Assembly (NCBI GenBank): GCA_027485405.1
Contig: JAIXRB010000024.1
Coordinates: forward strand, 32,312-96,311
Direction of reading: 5' to 3'
DNA length: 64,000 bases
From: Leptospiraceae bacterium
GTDB lineage: Bacteria > Spirochaetota > Leptospiria > Leptospirales > Leptospiraceae
Part shown: in pieces, positions 47,436 to 54,801 of the stretch
Layout: each line of letters opens with the position of its first letter
How positions within the stretch are numbered: position 1 is the stretch's first letter
Notes under the pieces: model-generated
Told to the model about the DNA's origin: nothing
What the model saw: only the letters and a program-made list of their open reading frames with translations
The model's database searches: none
Program-made: the position numbers and the translations under genes

Positions 47436-47700
47436 AAAACTTTTCAGTATTACTGTTTAGCAAATACAATCGTTTCTACCTGCTCTCTGTAAGCAGGTCT
47501 TAAATCAACCAACACTCTAACAAAATGGTGTTAAACACTCTTTACAACAGTGCCGTATTGCTAAACATTTTTATAATTATCATATGCTAATTTGATCTAT
47601 TCATAGATCATCCGAACAAAGCCTACCGGACTTTTTCAAAATACTCAATTTTAGGTATAAATTTACTTAAACAATGGAAAAAAATACCTAATCTTGGGTA
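47436..47700. other. Gene-free stretch with several hairpins upstream of the repeat lipoprotein
   Basis: About 265 AT-rich bases with no supported gene. They contain small inverted repeats: ACCTGCT/AGCAGGT near 47477-47497, the palindrome-like GATCTAT..ATAGATC near 47595-47610, and AATACC/GGTATT overlapping the -35 at 47683-47702. They may be a terminator and regulatory sites for the lipoprotein. Confidence 0.5.
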
Positions 47701-47729
47701 TTGACACATAGTTTCGAATCTATTACACT
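47701..47729 (+). promoter_or_regulatory. Sigma70-type promoter of the repeat lipoprotein gene
   Basis: TTGACA at 47701-47706 and TACACT at 47724-47729 with a 17-base spacer. It is followed by AGGAG at 47741-47745 and the ATG at 47757. An inverted repeat AATACC-N8-GGTATT (47683-47702) overlaps the -35 and could be an operator. Confidence 0.6.
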
Positions 47730-47756
47730 TTGGCAATAAAAGGAGAGTATTAGTAT

Positions 47757-48869
47757 ATGAACAAAATTTTTCGAATTAAAATATTTTTTTTCATGTTATT
47801 TGTTCATTTTGTTTCAAATTGTTCTGTCATGGAAACGTTAACAGGTCAGAACGATGGAAAAGTAAAGGAAGCGGAAAGATTGGGCCAGCTTTCAACATTA
47901 GTACTTTTTTCACCTTCCATTGTTTCTACTCCAACTGTATCTGTCAGCGGAGTATTGCGAGATACAAGCAATAATCCCATTGCAAATGCAAGACTATCGA
48001 TTTCTTCCGTTATCGGTTCTGAAAGAACAACTGAAGAAAGGTCCACAGTTGGAACCAGCACAACAACAGATTCTCAGGGAAAATGGACTCTATCCCTTAG
48101 AGTAGCAGGCTTTGTTGTTTCTGTGACAAATTCAGCAGGTCAGAGTTTGGGAACCATGACCATTACTGTTTTGAATACAACGAGTACACCAACTGCAATT
48201 CCTGCCTCGGGCGCTTCCTTTACTGTGACTGGAATCACCACGACTTCAAGTACGACTGGAACCACAACTTCAACTGGAACCACAACTTCAACTGGAACCA
48301 CAACTACGACTGGAACCACAACTACAACTGGAACTAGTACGGCGACAGTTTGTCGAAAGAATCCAACAAATTATACTGTAGTCACTACTGGATCTGGCGG
48401 GACTACGAACAATTATTCATGTGCTTTTAGCAAATCTACTCTAAGAAATACGTGCTCCGTTACTGGATCGCAAACAGGAACTTCTACAACAACCTATTCT
48501 TCTGTAGCGAGATTTATTGAAGAAGGACAAACCTTAGGACTTACGACCTCTACTACTGTGAGTTCCACTGTAGGAAGCACTATAACCATTGATAATACCT
48601 ATGATAGCCAAGGTAGAATTACTCGATCAGCAATTTCTTCTGGAGGCACTACAAGTAACACAAATTATTCTAATTATGATTCAAAAGGTCGACCTTTAAC
48701 AAGTACCGGGAGCACTACCATTACTTACACATACAATGATTCAGCCCGAACTTCTACATTTACCTCTGGTGGAAGTACAACTACAGCTGAATATGATTCA
48801 GATAATAGAATAACCAAGCTTTCGAATTCAACATATACTTATAGTGCATCTGAGGAAATTTGTCCTTGA
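47757..48869 (+). CDS. Repeat-bearing lipoprotein with RHS-like motifs
   Basis: This 370-residue protein has a lipoprotein signal (FMLFVHFVSNCS; Cys at about residue 22). A carboxypeptidase-regulatory-like beta-sandwich follows (about 60-160: VSVSGVLRDTSNNPIANARLSI). A Thr/Gly/Ser-rich stretch (about 165-198) is encoded by an 18-base tandem repeat. The C-terminal part (about 200-370) contains RHS/YD-like motifs YDSQGRI, YDSKGRP and YDSDNRI. Low Lys and high Thr/Ser set it apart from neighbours. It is likely surface-exposed and variable. Ends in EEICP; a hairpin follows. Confidence 0.8.
   Translation: MNKIFRIKIFFFMLFVHFVSNCSVMETLTGQNDGKVKEAERLGQLSTLVLFSPSIVSTPTVSVSGVLRDTSNNPIANARLSISSVIGSERTTEERSTVGTSTTTDSQGKWTLSLRVAGFVVSVTNSAGQSLGTMTITVLNTTSTPTAIPASGASFTVTGITTTSSTTGTTTSTGTTTSTGTTTTTGTTTTTGTSTATVCRKNPTNYTVVTTGSGGTTNNYSCAFSKSTLRNTCSVTGSQTGTSTTTYSSVARFIEEGQTLGLTTSTTVSSTVGSTITIDNTYDSQGRITRSAISSGGTTSNTNYSNYDSKGRPLTSTGSTTITYTYNDSARTSTFTSGGSTTTAEYDSDNRITKLSNSTYTYSASEEICP
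48255..48344 (+). repeat. 18-base in-frame tandem repeat (minisatellite)
   Basis: The unit ACTGGAACCACAACTTCA occurs at 48255, 48273, 48291 and 48309 with the last positions varying, plus a degraded fifth copy at 48327-48344. The array encodes a Gly-Thr-Thr-Thr-Ser-Thr-like repeat inside the lipoprotein. Copy-number change would keep the frame, so the length of the linker could vary between strains. Confidence 0.85.
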
Positions 48870-48895
48870 AAAAATAGTTATTCTTTCAAATCATA

Positions 48896-48922
48896 GCACT
48901 ATCTTTAAGTGTTAGAGATAGT
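48896..48922 (+). terminator. Hairpin after the repeat lipoprotein gene
   Basis: CACTATCT pairs with AGATAGTG across an 11-base loop, 27 bases after the stop. A clear T-run is lacking, although AT-rich sequence follows. It may be a weak terminator or an mRNA 3'-end stabiliser. Confidence 0.4.
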
Positions 48923-49047
48923 GTTGAGATTTAAAATTTTCAATCAGTAACAAAAGATTAAAAATAGGATTGATCCAGATTAACTATTCTTCTTGGTAGT
49001 TATAATCCTCTTCTGTCAAACTAATTTCCGAACTAGCCTTTCCTGAA

Positions 49048-49533
49048 TCAGATAGAAGATTGAGTTGCCAAAGAATCTCTTTCCGTACCCAAGAAAAGCA
49101 AAAAGGGAAGAGGATAGAGCATTAAATACAGATTTGGAAGCCACCAATATAAATCAAACCAACCTTGGATGCTCCAAAATGCAATTGCCATAAGTCCAGA
49201 ACAATGAGTTAAACTTAAGCTAACAATTGCAAAGAATTTCCAATTGTGGTTTTTGTTTTGCAAAAGGGTTAAAGTAGCCAAACCAGTGACAGAAAGCAAA
49301 ACATCCAAAGGAAAGAAAGACCATTTCCAAATCAATAGCATAGGATTCTTATAATTGGGGAAGAGCAATTCCTCGGGTATTTTCTTAAAACATGTAATCA
49401 CCTAATACAAAAGAAATCCTAAATCGACAAGTAAAAAGTCGATTTTCAAAGCTTTTAGAAAAACCTGAGTTCGCCAGAGATAGGCAGACTTTTGTTTGAA
49501 GTATAATTGTATGGATTTCAAATAATTTGACAT
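49048..49533 (-). pseudogene. YvaD/DUF5360-family membrane protein, interrupted by an in-frame TAG
   Basis: From the ATG at 49533 the frame reads 43 codons, ending with LLVDLGFLLY, then TAG (49402-49404), then VITCFKKIPEELLFPNYKNP and the rest to 49048. The family has Trp (TGG) at that place, so one G-to-A change explains the stop. The remaining 117 codons keep the family pattern: WKWSFFPLDVLLSVTGLATL, SLSLTHCSGLMAIAFWS and WWLPNLYLMLYPLPFL. About four membrane segments are expected. Translation from the GTG at 49401 would lack the first segment. It lies 3 bases after the small 62-residue gene. Confidence 0.75.
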
Positions 49534-49536
49534 AGA

Positions 49537-49725
49537 CTAGCTTCCAGGTGGACTCCAAAGATGATTCCATTTTTCTAAAATTGATTTTTCTGTTTTAAAA
49601 ACTAAATAAAAAGGAAAGAAAGAATTCACTGGATCTTCCTGAAATAAATCCATTGTCTGATTAAAACTCTTTACTAATGCAGTTATTGATTCACTCAATA
49701 TGGTCATATTTTTTCCTGACTTCAT
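49537..49725 (-). CDS. Small hypothetical protein between the DUF4143 and YvaD-like genes
   Basis: This 62-residue protein has no recognisable domain; it is polar N-terminally, with an aromatic FFPFYLVF segment. Its start overlaps the stop of the DUF4143 ATPase gene (ATGA, 49722-49725), and its stop lies 3 bases before the ATG of the broken YvaD-like gene, so it appears to be in an operon with both. No signal peptide. Function unknown. Confidence 0.5.
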   Translation of the reverse strand: MKSGKNMTILSESITALVKSFNQTMDLFQEDPVNSFFPFYLVFKTEKSILEKWNHLWSPPGS

Positions 49726-50876
49726 TTCCCATTAGCTATTTCAGGTATTAAGTGAACTGGAACCCATTCCACTTGGTTCGAGATCATTCTTCTTTCCTTT
49801 CCTGGATATACTACAAATAGCTTTTGTATGTCTAAGTCTGTGAGTGCCGCATGATTGCCTTTGGTCAATCTAGGGACATCGGCATATTTGCATTCCAGCC
49901 CGTAACGCAATCCATTTTTTTCCCAGACTAAGTCGATTTCGGCTCCGGAATGAGCTCTGTAAAACGAAAAATGCTGATCACCTAGCGATAAAGCTTTGAT
50001 ACATTCCTCAATAGCATACCCTTCGAAGGATGCTCCTATCTTTGGTTGTCTTTGTAAGGATTGAAAATCGGTTACACCGAGAAAGGAGTGAAACAAACCG
50101 CTATCCCGAAAATAAATCTTGGGAGCTTTGATAAGTCGCTTTCCTTTGTTATCTGAAAAAGGTAGTAGTAGGCGTATCATAAATGTTCCTTCTAAAATTT
50201 CGAGATAGTGCCGAATGGTAAAGTCCGATACCCCGAAGGAACGCGCCAATTCCGAATAGTTCAAAATTTGACCATGATAATGCGAAAGCATCGACCAGAA
50301 TCGGTAAAGAGACGAGGACGGAATTCGTATGCCTAACAAAGGAATGTCTTGGTTTAGAAATGTGGCAACGTATTGTTCCAGCCAGGTAAAAGAAGCTTTG
50401 TCTGAAACTGCGGTAAAAGATAAAGGATAACCTCCGCGTAGCCAATGTTTTTCTATATCTTTGTCCGAATCTAAAACTTCTTTGATTGAAAACCCAGAAA
50501 GAACTTTGAGTGCAATCCTCCCCGCCAAGGACTCGGAGCTGTTTTTTATTAGGGAAGGGCTTGCTGAGCCTAACAATAAATATTTTCTTTCTTTGTCTTC
50601 GTCTATCAAATAGCGTAACAAAGGAAACAGATCTGGTTTCCTTTGCACTTCATCTATGATAACTAGCCCTTTGATTCTTTCCAGTGCGGTTTGCGCTTTC
50701 TCCAAAACCATGGCATCTCTCGGATTTTCCAAATCAAAGTGCTGTATGTGGGGCAAGGAATGAGCAAGAGTTGTTTTGCCAATTTGGCGCGGACCCACTA
50801 GAGAAACTGCCGAAAACTGCTCCAACAGAGATAGAATAGACTCCCTTTCCGCATTTCTAGTGAATGGAACCGACAT
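49722..50876 (-). CDS. AAA ATPase with DUF4143 domain
   Basis: This 384-residue protein has an N-terminal AAA_14 ATPase (Walker A GPRQIGKTT at about residues 29-37, Walker B GLVIIDEVQRKPDLFPLLR, sensor LLLGSASP). A winged-helix linker is seen in LARSFGVSDFTIRHYLEIL, followed by a C-terminal DUF4143 domain with PD-(D/E)xK-like residues (GAEIDLVW and YGLECKY, about 310-335). Such proteins are widespread and often in mobile or defence contexts; their target is unknown. The start is ATG at 50876. The small 62-residue gene overlaps the end. Confidence 0.9.
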   Translation of the reverse strand: MSVPFTRNAERESILSLLEQFSAVSLVGPRQIGKTTLAHSLPHIQHFDLENPRDAMVLEKAQTALERIKGLVIIDEVQRKPDLFPLLRYLIDEDKERKYLLLGSASPSLIKNSSESLAGRIALKVLSGFSIKEVLDSDKDIEKHWLRGGYPLSFTAVSDKASFTWLEQYVATFLNQDIPLLGIRIPSSSLYRFWSMLSHYHGQILNYSELARSFGVSDFTIRHYLEILEGTFMIRLLLPFSDNKGKRLIKAPKIYFRDSGLFHSFLGVTDFQSLQRQPKIGASFEGYAIEECIKALSLGDQHFSFYRAHSGAEIDLVWEKNGLRYGLECKYADVPRLTKGNHAALTDLDIQKLFVVYPGKERRMISNQVEWVPVHLIPEIANGK

Positions 50877-50946
50877 GTTTGAAATTTCAGAGAAATACCT
50901 CGAAATTTCAAGGACAAAATTATCTATTCTTTCAAATTATTTGAAA

Positions 50947-51618
50947 TTAGTCAGAATTTTTCTGTTTTGGCTCAGGTTTGGGAAATTTATAGGTGAGATG
51001 AGAGAGCCGAGCGATCTCCAGCATACAGTCGTGGAGGAAAATTTCTGGATCTGCTTGTTTGGTATAGAGCATCGGGCTTCCAAAACGGATGGTTAGTTTC
51101 CGACGCGGAAATCCTTTCTGGTAGTCCAGACCCACACAAATCACTTGCAATGGGCTCGCGGGTTTGCCCGCAATAAAGCGAAATCCAGGAGACCTGCCCT
51201 TGCCAACCTTTCCTCGATTTCTAGATTGCTCGGGAAATAAAACCAAGAGATTGCCCTCATACAAAGTTTTGCGAGCAAATAACAACTGTTCTTTGCTTTT
51301 GTCTGGATTGTTGCGGTCAATGGGGATGCCACCGATTTTCAAAAAGAAACCTAAAAAGTATGGCTTGGTCAAACTATCTTTGATTATGCACCATGCATCT
51401 TTTCTGTGCAAGTAGTCTGCCATAACAGGGAGCCCTGCTACAATGTCGTGGTTGCTACAATGTTTGGAAAGAACGAGAAGTGGACCCTCTAACTTTAAAT
51501 CACTGGGCACTTCTACTTGGATTTTAAACCGAAGAGCATAGAGGTACTTTCCTACAAAGTATAGGATTTGGGAAATCAAAGTTGATTTCCCAGGATGAAG
51601 GAGAACCTTGGAACCCAT
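50947..51618 (-). CDS. Lysophospholipid acyltransferase family protein
   Basis: This 223-residue protein has the acyltransferase motifs VLSKHCSNHDIVAGLP (HxxxxD, about 52-67), GGIPIDRNN (about 104-112) and LFPEQSRNRGKVG (about 130-142), near the canonical order. It has an N-terminal basic/hydrophobic segment and probably sits at the inner membrane. It is a PlsC/LPLAT-type enzyme that transfers acyl chains to lysophospholipid or similar acceptors. It is distinct from the acyltransferase at 41172-42044, so the window carries two. Confidence 0.85.
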   Translation of the reverse strand: MGSKVLLHPGKSTLISQILYFVGKYLYALRFKIQVEVPSDLKLEGPLLVLSKHCSNHDIVAGLPVMADYLHRKDAWCIIKDSLTKPYFLGFFLKIGGIPIDRNNPDKSKEQLLFARKTLYEGNLLVLFPEQSRNRGKVGKGRSPGFRFIAGKPASPLQVICVGLDYQKGFPRRKLTIRFGSPMLYTKQADPEIFLHDCMLEIARLSHLTYKFPKPEPKQKNSD

Positions 51619-51764
51619 TTAAGTAGTCTTGTTTAGTAAACCGAGAAGTCAAATGAATTTCTGCGACGAAATTACTGGCTAGGCAAGGAGTTTCCGTTTC
51701 ATTTTTTCCCAAAAGAGACTTATTTTTTGTTTACTAAAATTTAGAGTATGCCGTCTTATGTATA

Positions 51765-52340
51765 GTGAACGAAATCTTATCTACCATCCAGTCCCCTACC
51801 CCGCAAAGTCTCCTGCTTGGCAAAGAGGCAACTCTCGTCTGCCACGAGCTGATCACCGATCTGGTCACTGCCGACCAACCGGTTCACATTTTCGATTGCG
51901 GTATGCGATTCAATGTCTTTCGCATCGCTGAGTTCTCTCGCTTGAGCGAGTATCATATTCTGCATAGAATCTTTATCCAAAGAGCATTTACCCCGTACCA
52001 GCTTCTAGATTCTATTGCCGATCTCATCCTCCGCCACAAAGAGCCCGAGGTTCATTCCAAGTTCTACTTTTTCCTCAACCCCACCAAGCAATTCTTTGAT
52101 GGAGATGTCAAGCAACACGATCGTGAGTATCTACTGCCCATTCTGGCACGCCAATTTCTCACTCTCAAAGACTTGGGATTTCGATTCGTCATTTCCGAAT
52201 CAAAGCAGTTTGATAAACCTGAGTTCCGACTCTATCTCGAAGGTGTCAAACGCTCAGCGGTCCACTATGTGCTGGATTGCACTCGGCCCCTCATTGCTTC
52301 CAACAACACCTTTACCAGTTTGTTTGGAACAGGTTCTTAA
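51765..52340 (+). CDS. RecA-superfamily-like protein lacking a P-loop
   Basis: This 191-residue protein (GTG start) has a pattern like the RecA/RadB core: PVHIFDCGMRFNVFRIAE resembles the strand after the Walker A region, and HRIFIQRAFTPYQL the following motif of RadB-like proteins. The expected GxxxGK(T/S) is absent: LLLGKEATLV gives only a partial match. It would thus be a non-hydrolysing or remodelled RecA-like fold. The next gene begins 9 bases downstream, and they form a two-gene unit. Family name and role are not established. Confidence 0.6.
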   Translation: MNEILSTIQSPTPQSLLLGKEATLVCHELITDLVTADQPVHIFDCGMRFNVFRIAEFSRLSEYHILHRIFIQRAFTPYQLLDSIADLILRHKEPEVHSKFYFFLNPTKQFFDGDVKQHDREYLLPILARQFLTLKDLGFRFVISESKQFDKPEFRLYLEGVKRSAVHYVLDCTRPLIASNNTFTSLFGTGS

Positions 52341-52349
52341 GGGAAATCC

Positions 52350-52613
52350 ATGGGCAGAACGGTTGCTCCCTATTCCCACCAAATTGAGATTACCAAAGAA
52401 AGGCTCTCAGATTTTCGTAGGGGGCTTTCTAAACCAGATCAGGAAATTTTTGATGATATCTTCCGTATAGCGAAACGTCAGCTGGCGGCAGGTGTCATGG
52501 CATCCAATCCCTACAGCATGGAAACCATCTTGCTTAGCAATCTTATCCATATCAAACGAGAGATCCAAGGTCTCAAGGGAGATCCATCTTCACCAAGCGA
52601 AAAGTCAGATTGA
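52350..52613 (+). CDS. Small conserved MGRT-type protein
   Basis: This 87-residue protein begins MGRTVAPY, followed by ITKERLSDFRRGLSKPDQEIFDDIFRIAKRQLAAG and a helical end. It resembles a small family of archaeal and bacterial proteins starting MGRT that I recall without a confirmed name. It is 9 bases after the RecA-like gene, so the pair may act together in DNA metabolism. Its last 41 bases overlap the convergent AlkB gene on the opposite strand. No signal peptide. Confidence 0.65.
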   Translation: MGRTVAPYSHQIEITKERLSDFRRGLSKPDQEIFDDIFRIAKRQLAAGVMASNPYSMETILLSNLIHIKREIQGLKGDPSSPSEKSD

Positions 52614-53199
52614 TTCTGGGAGTCTTGACTTTCTTTGATTTTGGCAAAGCATGTTTCCAGTGGGTTTGAGTTTCGCCTTGCATCAAAAGCAAACTACCGT
52701 TTTCCAAACTCAATGAAGTCTTGGCGCTTTCTCTTTTGTGTTTGAATTGAAAGACTCGCTCAGCTCCGAAACTCACGGAAGCTATAGATGACTGTTTATG
52801 AAACAAAGATTCAGAGTCGCTATGCCAACTCACTCCATCCTCGCCATCATGGTAATAATTCAAAAGACAAGAATTAAAAGTTCTTCCTGAAAGCTCTTCT
52901 ACAATTCGTTTGATCGCCAGAAGTTCCGCATTCCAAATCTCTGATTTCTTGGTAGTTCGAGAATAACTGTATTCAATTCCTAAATCAGAAAACCATGCTA
53001 CTTTTCGCCTAGTGACGATATGCTTGCCCCAAATCTCGACTTCATCCGCTTTCCAAGGCACAGACTCGGATAGCGATAAAAAATAGTCTTCGGCTTGTTT
53101 TTCGGTGAAAATTTTCCCTAGGTAATATACTTCTCCGTCGAAGGGCAGAAGGTTCTTTTTCGAATCATAAGTAGATTCAAACAAACTTTGTTGGGACAC
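52573..53199 (-). CDS. AlkB-type 2-oxoglutarate/Fe(II) oxygenase
   Basis: This 208-residue protein matches AlkB: the VLLNYYHDGEDGVSWHSDSE region carries the HxD iron motif (WHSD), SVSFGAERVFQFKHK the following strand, LLLMQGETQTHWKHALPK the distal His, and PRINLTFRLV the C-terminal 2-oxoglutarate-binding Arg pair (RxNxTFR). It should repair N1-methyladenine and N3-methylcytosine by oxidative demethylation. GTG 53199 is preferred; TTG 53271 adds a hydrophobic start with no clear function. It overlaps the convergent MGRT gene by 41 bases. Confidence 0.88.
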   Translation of the reverse strand: MSQQSLFESTYDSKKNLLPFDGEVYYLGKIFTEKQAEDYFLSLSESVPWKADEVEIWGKHIVTRRKVAWFSDLGIEYSYSRTTKKSEIWNAELLAIKRIVEELSGRTFNSCLLNYYHDGEDGVSWHSDSESLFHKQSSIASVSFGAERVFQFKHKRESAKTSLSLENGSLLLMQGETQTHWKHALPKSKKVKTPRINLTFRLVKMDLP

Positions 53200-53249
53200 A
53201 ATATTCTCTTCTCTATTATTGATTTGACTAAGCAACACAACAAGGAGAA

Positions 53250-53327
53250 ATGAATTTATATTCCAATTCAATCATTTCTAAACGAGGTTTTTTCTGTTTT
53301 CCATTTACTTTAACGCAGAATCAGTGA
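53250..53327 (+). CDS. 25-codon upstream open frame (leader peptide candidate)
   Basis: ATG at 53250 is preceded by a strong AAGGAG Shine-Dalgarno, whereas the next gene's GTG start has none. The frame encodes a 25-residue peptide (MNLYSNSIISKRGFFCFP...) and ends in TGA at 53325-53327, overlapping the GTG start of the next gene (GTGA). This arrangement suggests translational coupling. Confidence 0.45.
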   Translation: MNLYSNSIISKRGFFCFPFTLTQNQ

Positions 53328-54064
53328 TCACTTACGCCCAGGCATTCGGCTATTTGCTTCTCGGGAGTTTCGCATTTTTTATGGAGTCTACGGGCAAGTT
53401 CAACCTTCCTTACAGTAAATTCGCAAGTAACTCCGGAGTCTCTCCACGTTTGGGAATGTTTTTGATCTATTTCTTCCCAATTTTAGGATATAGTTTTACT
53501 ATTTCTTCAGAAAAATTGAAACACCTACCAGTTATTTTGTTAACGGGTGCGGTCATAGTTCATTTTGCCAAAAGGTGCCTAGAAAGCCTATTTTTACATA
53601 TCTATTCTGGAAAAATTGGCATACTAGCCGTTATACTAATAAGCTTTGCTTATACAAATATCTGTATCTTAATTGCCTCAAAAACAAATCAGCTCAGTTC
53701 TGACTTTTTATCCAAGGTGCCTACGCCCCAGCTTGTATTTGGCTGTCTTCTTTTTGCAGTGGGAGAGCTGGGAAACCTTTGGCATCACATCCTTCTTCGA
53801 AATCTACGCTCAACTTCCCAAACCAAAACCTACCAAATGCCCCAAGGTGGACTCTTTCCCTACCTGGTTTGCCCCCACTATACGCTAGAGATAATTGCTT
53901 GGATAGGGATTGCCTACCTATCTGCTCATTGGGAAACCTTTGCTTTGACCCTGGTGATGGTGCTCTATCTTGCTGGCCGTAGTATCCAAACCCAAACCTG
54001 GTATCTTCAGAAAATCGAGGGTTTCCCCAAAAACCGAAAACGCCTGCTCCCTTTTGTTTTCTAG
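53324..54064 (+). CDS. Steroid 5-alpha-reductase-like / DUF1295 membrane protein
   Basis: This 246-residue protein has about six hydrophobic segments. The C-terminal signature is GELGNLWHHILLRNLR, then MPQGGLFPYLVCPHYTLEIIAWIGIAYLS (about 155-200), as in 3-oxo-5-alpha-steroid 4-dehydrogenase and related methyltransferase-like enzymes that act on lipids or sterols. Bacterial members probably reduce or methylate a lipid tail; the substrate is not known. The GTG start overlaps a 25-codon open frame (GTGA), so translation may be coupled. No Shine-Dalgarno directly precedes it. Confidence 0.82.
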   Translation: MITYAQAFGYLLLGSFAFFMESTGKFNLPYSKFASNSGVSPRLGMFLIYFFPILGYSFTISSEKLKHLPVILLTGAVIVHFAKRCLESLFLHIYSGKIGILAVILISFAYTNICILIASKTNQLSSDFLSKVPTPQLVFGCLLFAVGELGNLWHHILLRNLRSTSQTKTYQMPQGGLFPYLVCPHYTLEIIAWIGIAYLSAHWETFALTLVMVLYLAGRSIQTQTWYLQKIEGFPKNRKRLLPFVF

Positions 54065-54277
54065 TTTTTCTGTAACCAATTTGAAATATTTTTAAAACTT
54101 GGGCTCTGCTATATTGGAGAAGGCAATCAAGAAACCGAACAATTTGTATCTTTGGAAAACTTATTTTCAGATTTTAGCGACTTTGCAGACCAAAAACAAA
54201 AGCTGAAAATGAGTCCATTTAGATTGGTTCTAACTTTATTTTTTTAAAGACTTAAAATCCAATTTTCCAGATTCAAT
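54065..54277. other. Short gene-free stretch downstream of the reductase-like gene
   Basis: After the TAG stop of the preceding gene the same frame stays open for 60 codons (to a TAA at 54245-54247), and reads plausibly (IGEGNQETEQF), but no start codon is available. It may be a remnant or coincidence. The promoter of the next lipoprotein begins at its right end. Confidence 0.4.
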
Positions 54278-54305
54278 TTGACAAACCATGAATTGAGAAA
54301 ACAAT
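54278..54305 (+). promoter_or_regulatory. Sigma70-type promoter candidate for the TRL lipoprotein gene
   Basis: TTGACA at 54278-54283 with a weak AACAAT at 54300-54305 (16-base spacer). If correct, transcription would start near 54312, so the hairpin at 54314-54329 would be the 5' end of the message. Confidence 0.4.
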
Positions 54306-54313
54306 CATCCCGA

Positions 54314-54329
54314 GGCTGTCTTTACAGCC
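54314..54329 (+). promoter_or_regulatory. 5'-UTR hairpin directly upstream of the ribosome-binding site
   Basis: GGCTGT pairs with ACAGCC around a CTTT loop, and the AGGAG ribosome-binding site (54330-54334) follows immediately. A terminal 5' hairpin of this kind can protect an mRNA from decay; here that is inference. Confidence 0.45.
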
Positions 54330-54340
54330 AGGAGAATCAA

Positions 54341-54748
54341 ATGAACAAAACTTTCAAAGGAACTATCGGCGTTGTTGCGGCTCTTGCAGTAGCAATCGCA
54401 GTGGCTTGCTCAGGATCTGGATCTGGAAACCCTTCAATCCAACCAGCTAGCTCAGGTTCAATCATGGACAACGTAAAATCCAATGCAAACTGCACTTGGG
54501 GTGGAGACATCACAAACGCTGGTGAAGCTGGTTGCGTATGGGGAAAAGACGGCGGAAAGCCAGTTGGAGCTAAAACTGGAAGAGCTTGCTCTAACTCTAT
54601 CCTTGGTCTTATCAGAAAAGGTGACATGAGCATTGCTGCTGCCGCTAAACAAGGTGGAATCACTAAAGTTCAGTCAGTTGACGCAGAACTTAACACTCTA
54701 CTCGGATCAGTTCTAGTAGAAAGCTGCATCCTAGTAAACGGAACATAA
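54341..54748 (+). CDS. TRL-like family lipoprotein
   Basis: This 135-residue protein has a lipoprotein signal (TIGVVAALAVAIAVACSG; Cys at about residue 24) and the TRL-like family body: ANCTWGGDITNAGEAGC, KTGRACSNSILGLIRKGDMSIAAAAKQGGITKVQSVDAEL and a C-terminal VLVESCILVNG strand. Four Cys in the mature part may form disulfides. TRL-type proteins are small exported proteins of unknown role common in leptospires and other bacteria. Codon choice is strongly biased (few rare codons), as in a highly expressed gene. AGGAG precedes ATG 54341, and a terminator follows. Confidence 0.88.
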   Translation: MNKTFKGTIGVVAALAVAIAVACSGSGSGNPSIQPASSGSIMDNVKSNANCTWGGDITNAGEAGCVWGKDGGKPVGAKTGRACSNSILGLIRKGDMSIAAAAKQGGITKVQSVDAELNTLLGSVLVESCILVNGT

Positions 54749-54757
54749 ATTCCTTTC

Positions 54758-54788
54758 ACATGCTGTAGATCACTACAGCATGTTTTTC
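54758..54788 (+). terminator. Intrinsic terminator after the TRL lipoprotein gene
   Basis: ACATGCTGTAG and CTACAGCATGT form an 11-base-pair perfect stem with loop ATCA, followed by TTTTT. It separates the TRL gene from the next one, whose ATG lies 18 bases downstream of the stem without a Shine-Dalgarno sequence. Confidence 0.9.
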
Positions 54789-54801
54789 TCTCCTTTTCCC
54801 C

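Noticed and set aside
48255..48344. Regular 18-base array considered as a CRISPR-like repeat
   Set aside because: Units are directly adjacent with no spacers, in frame inside a gene, and no cas genes are present. It is a minisatellite.
49385..49570. 61-codon minus-strand open frame upstream of the YvaD-like gene
   Set aside because: The correct YvaD frame begins at ATG 49533 and runs in another frame to the TAG; this overlapping frame has no domain and is a shadow.
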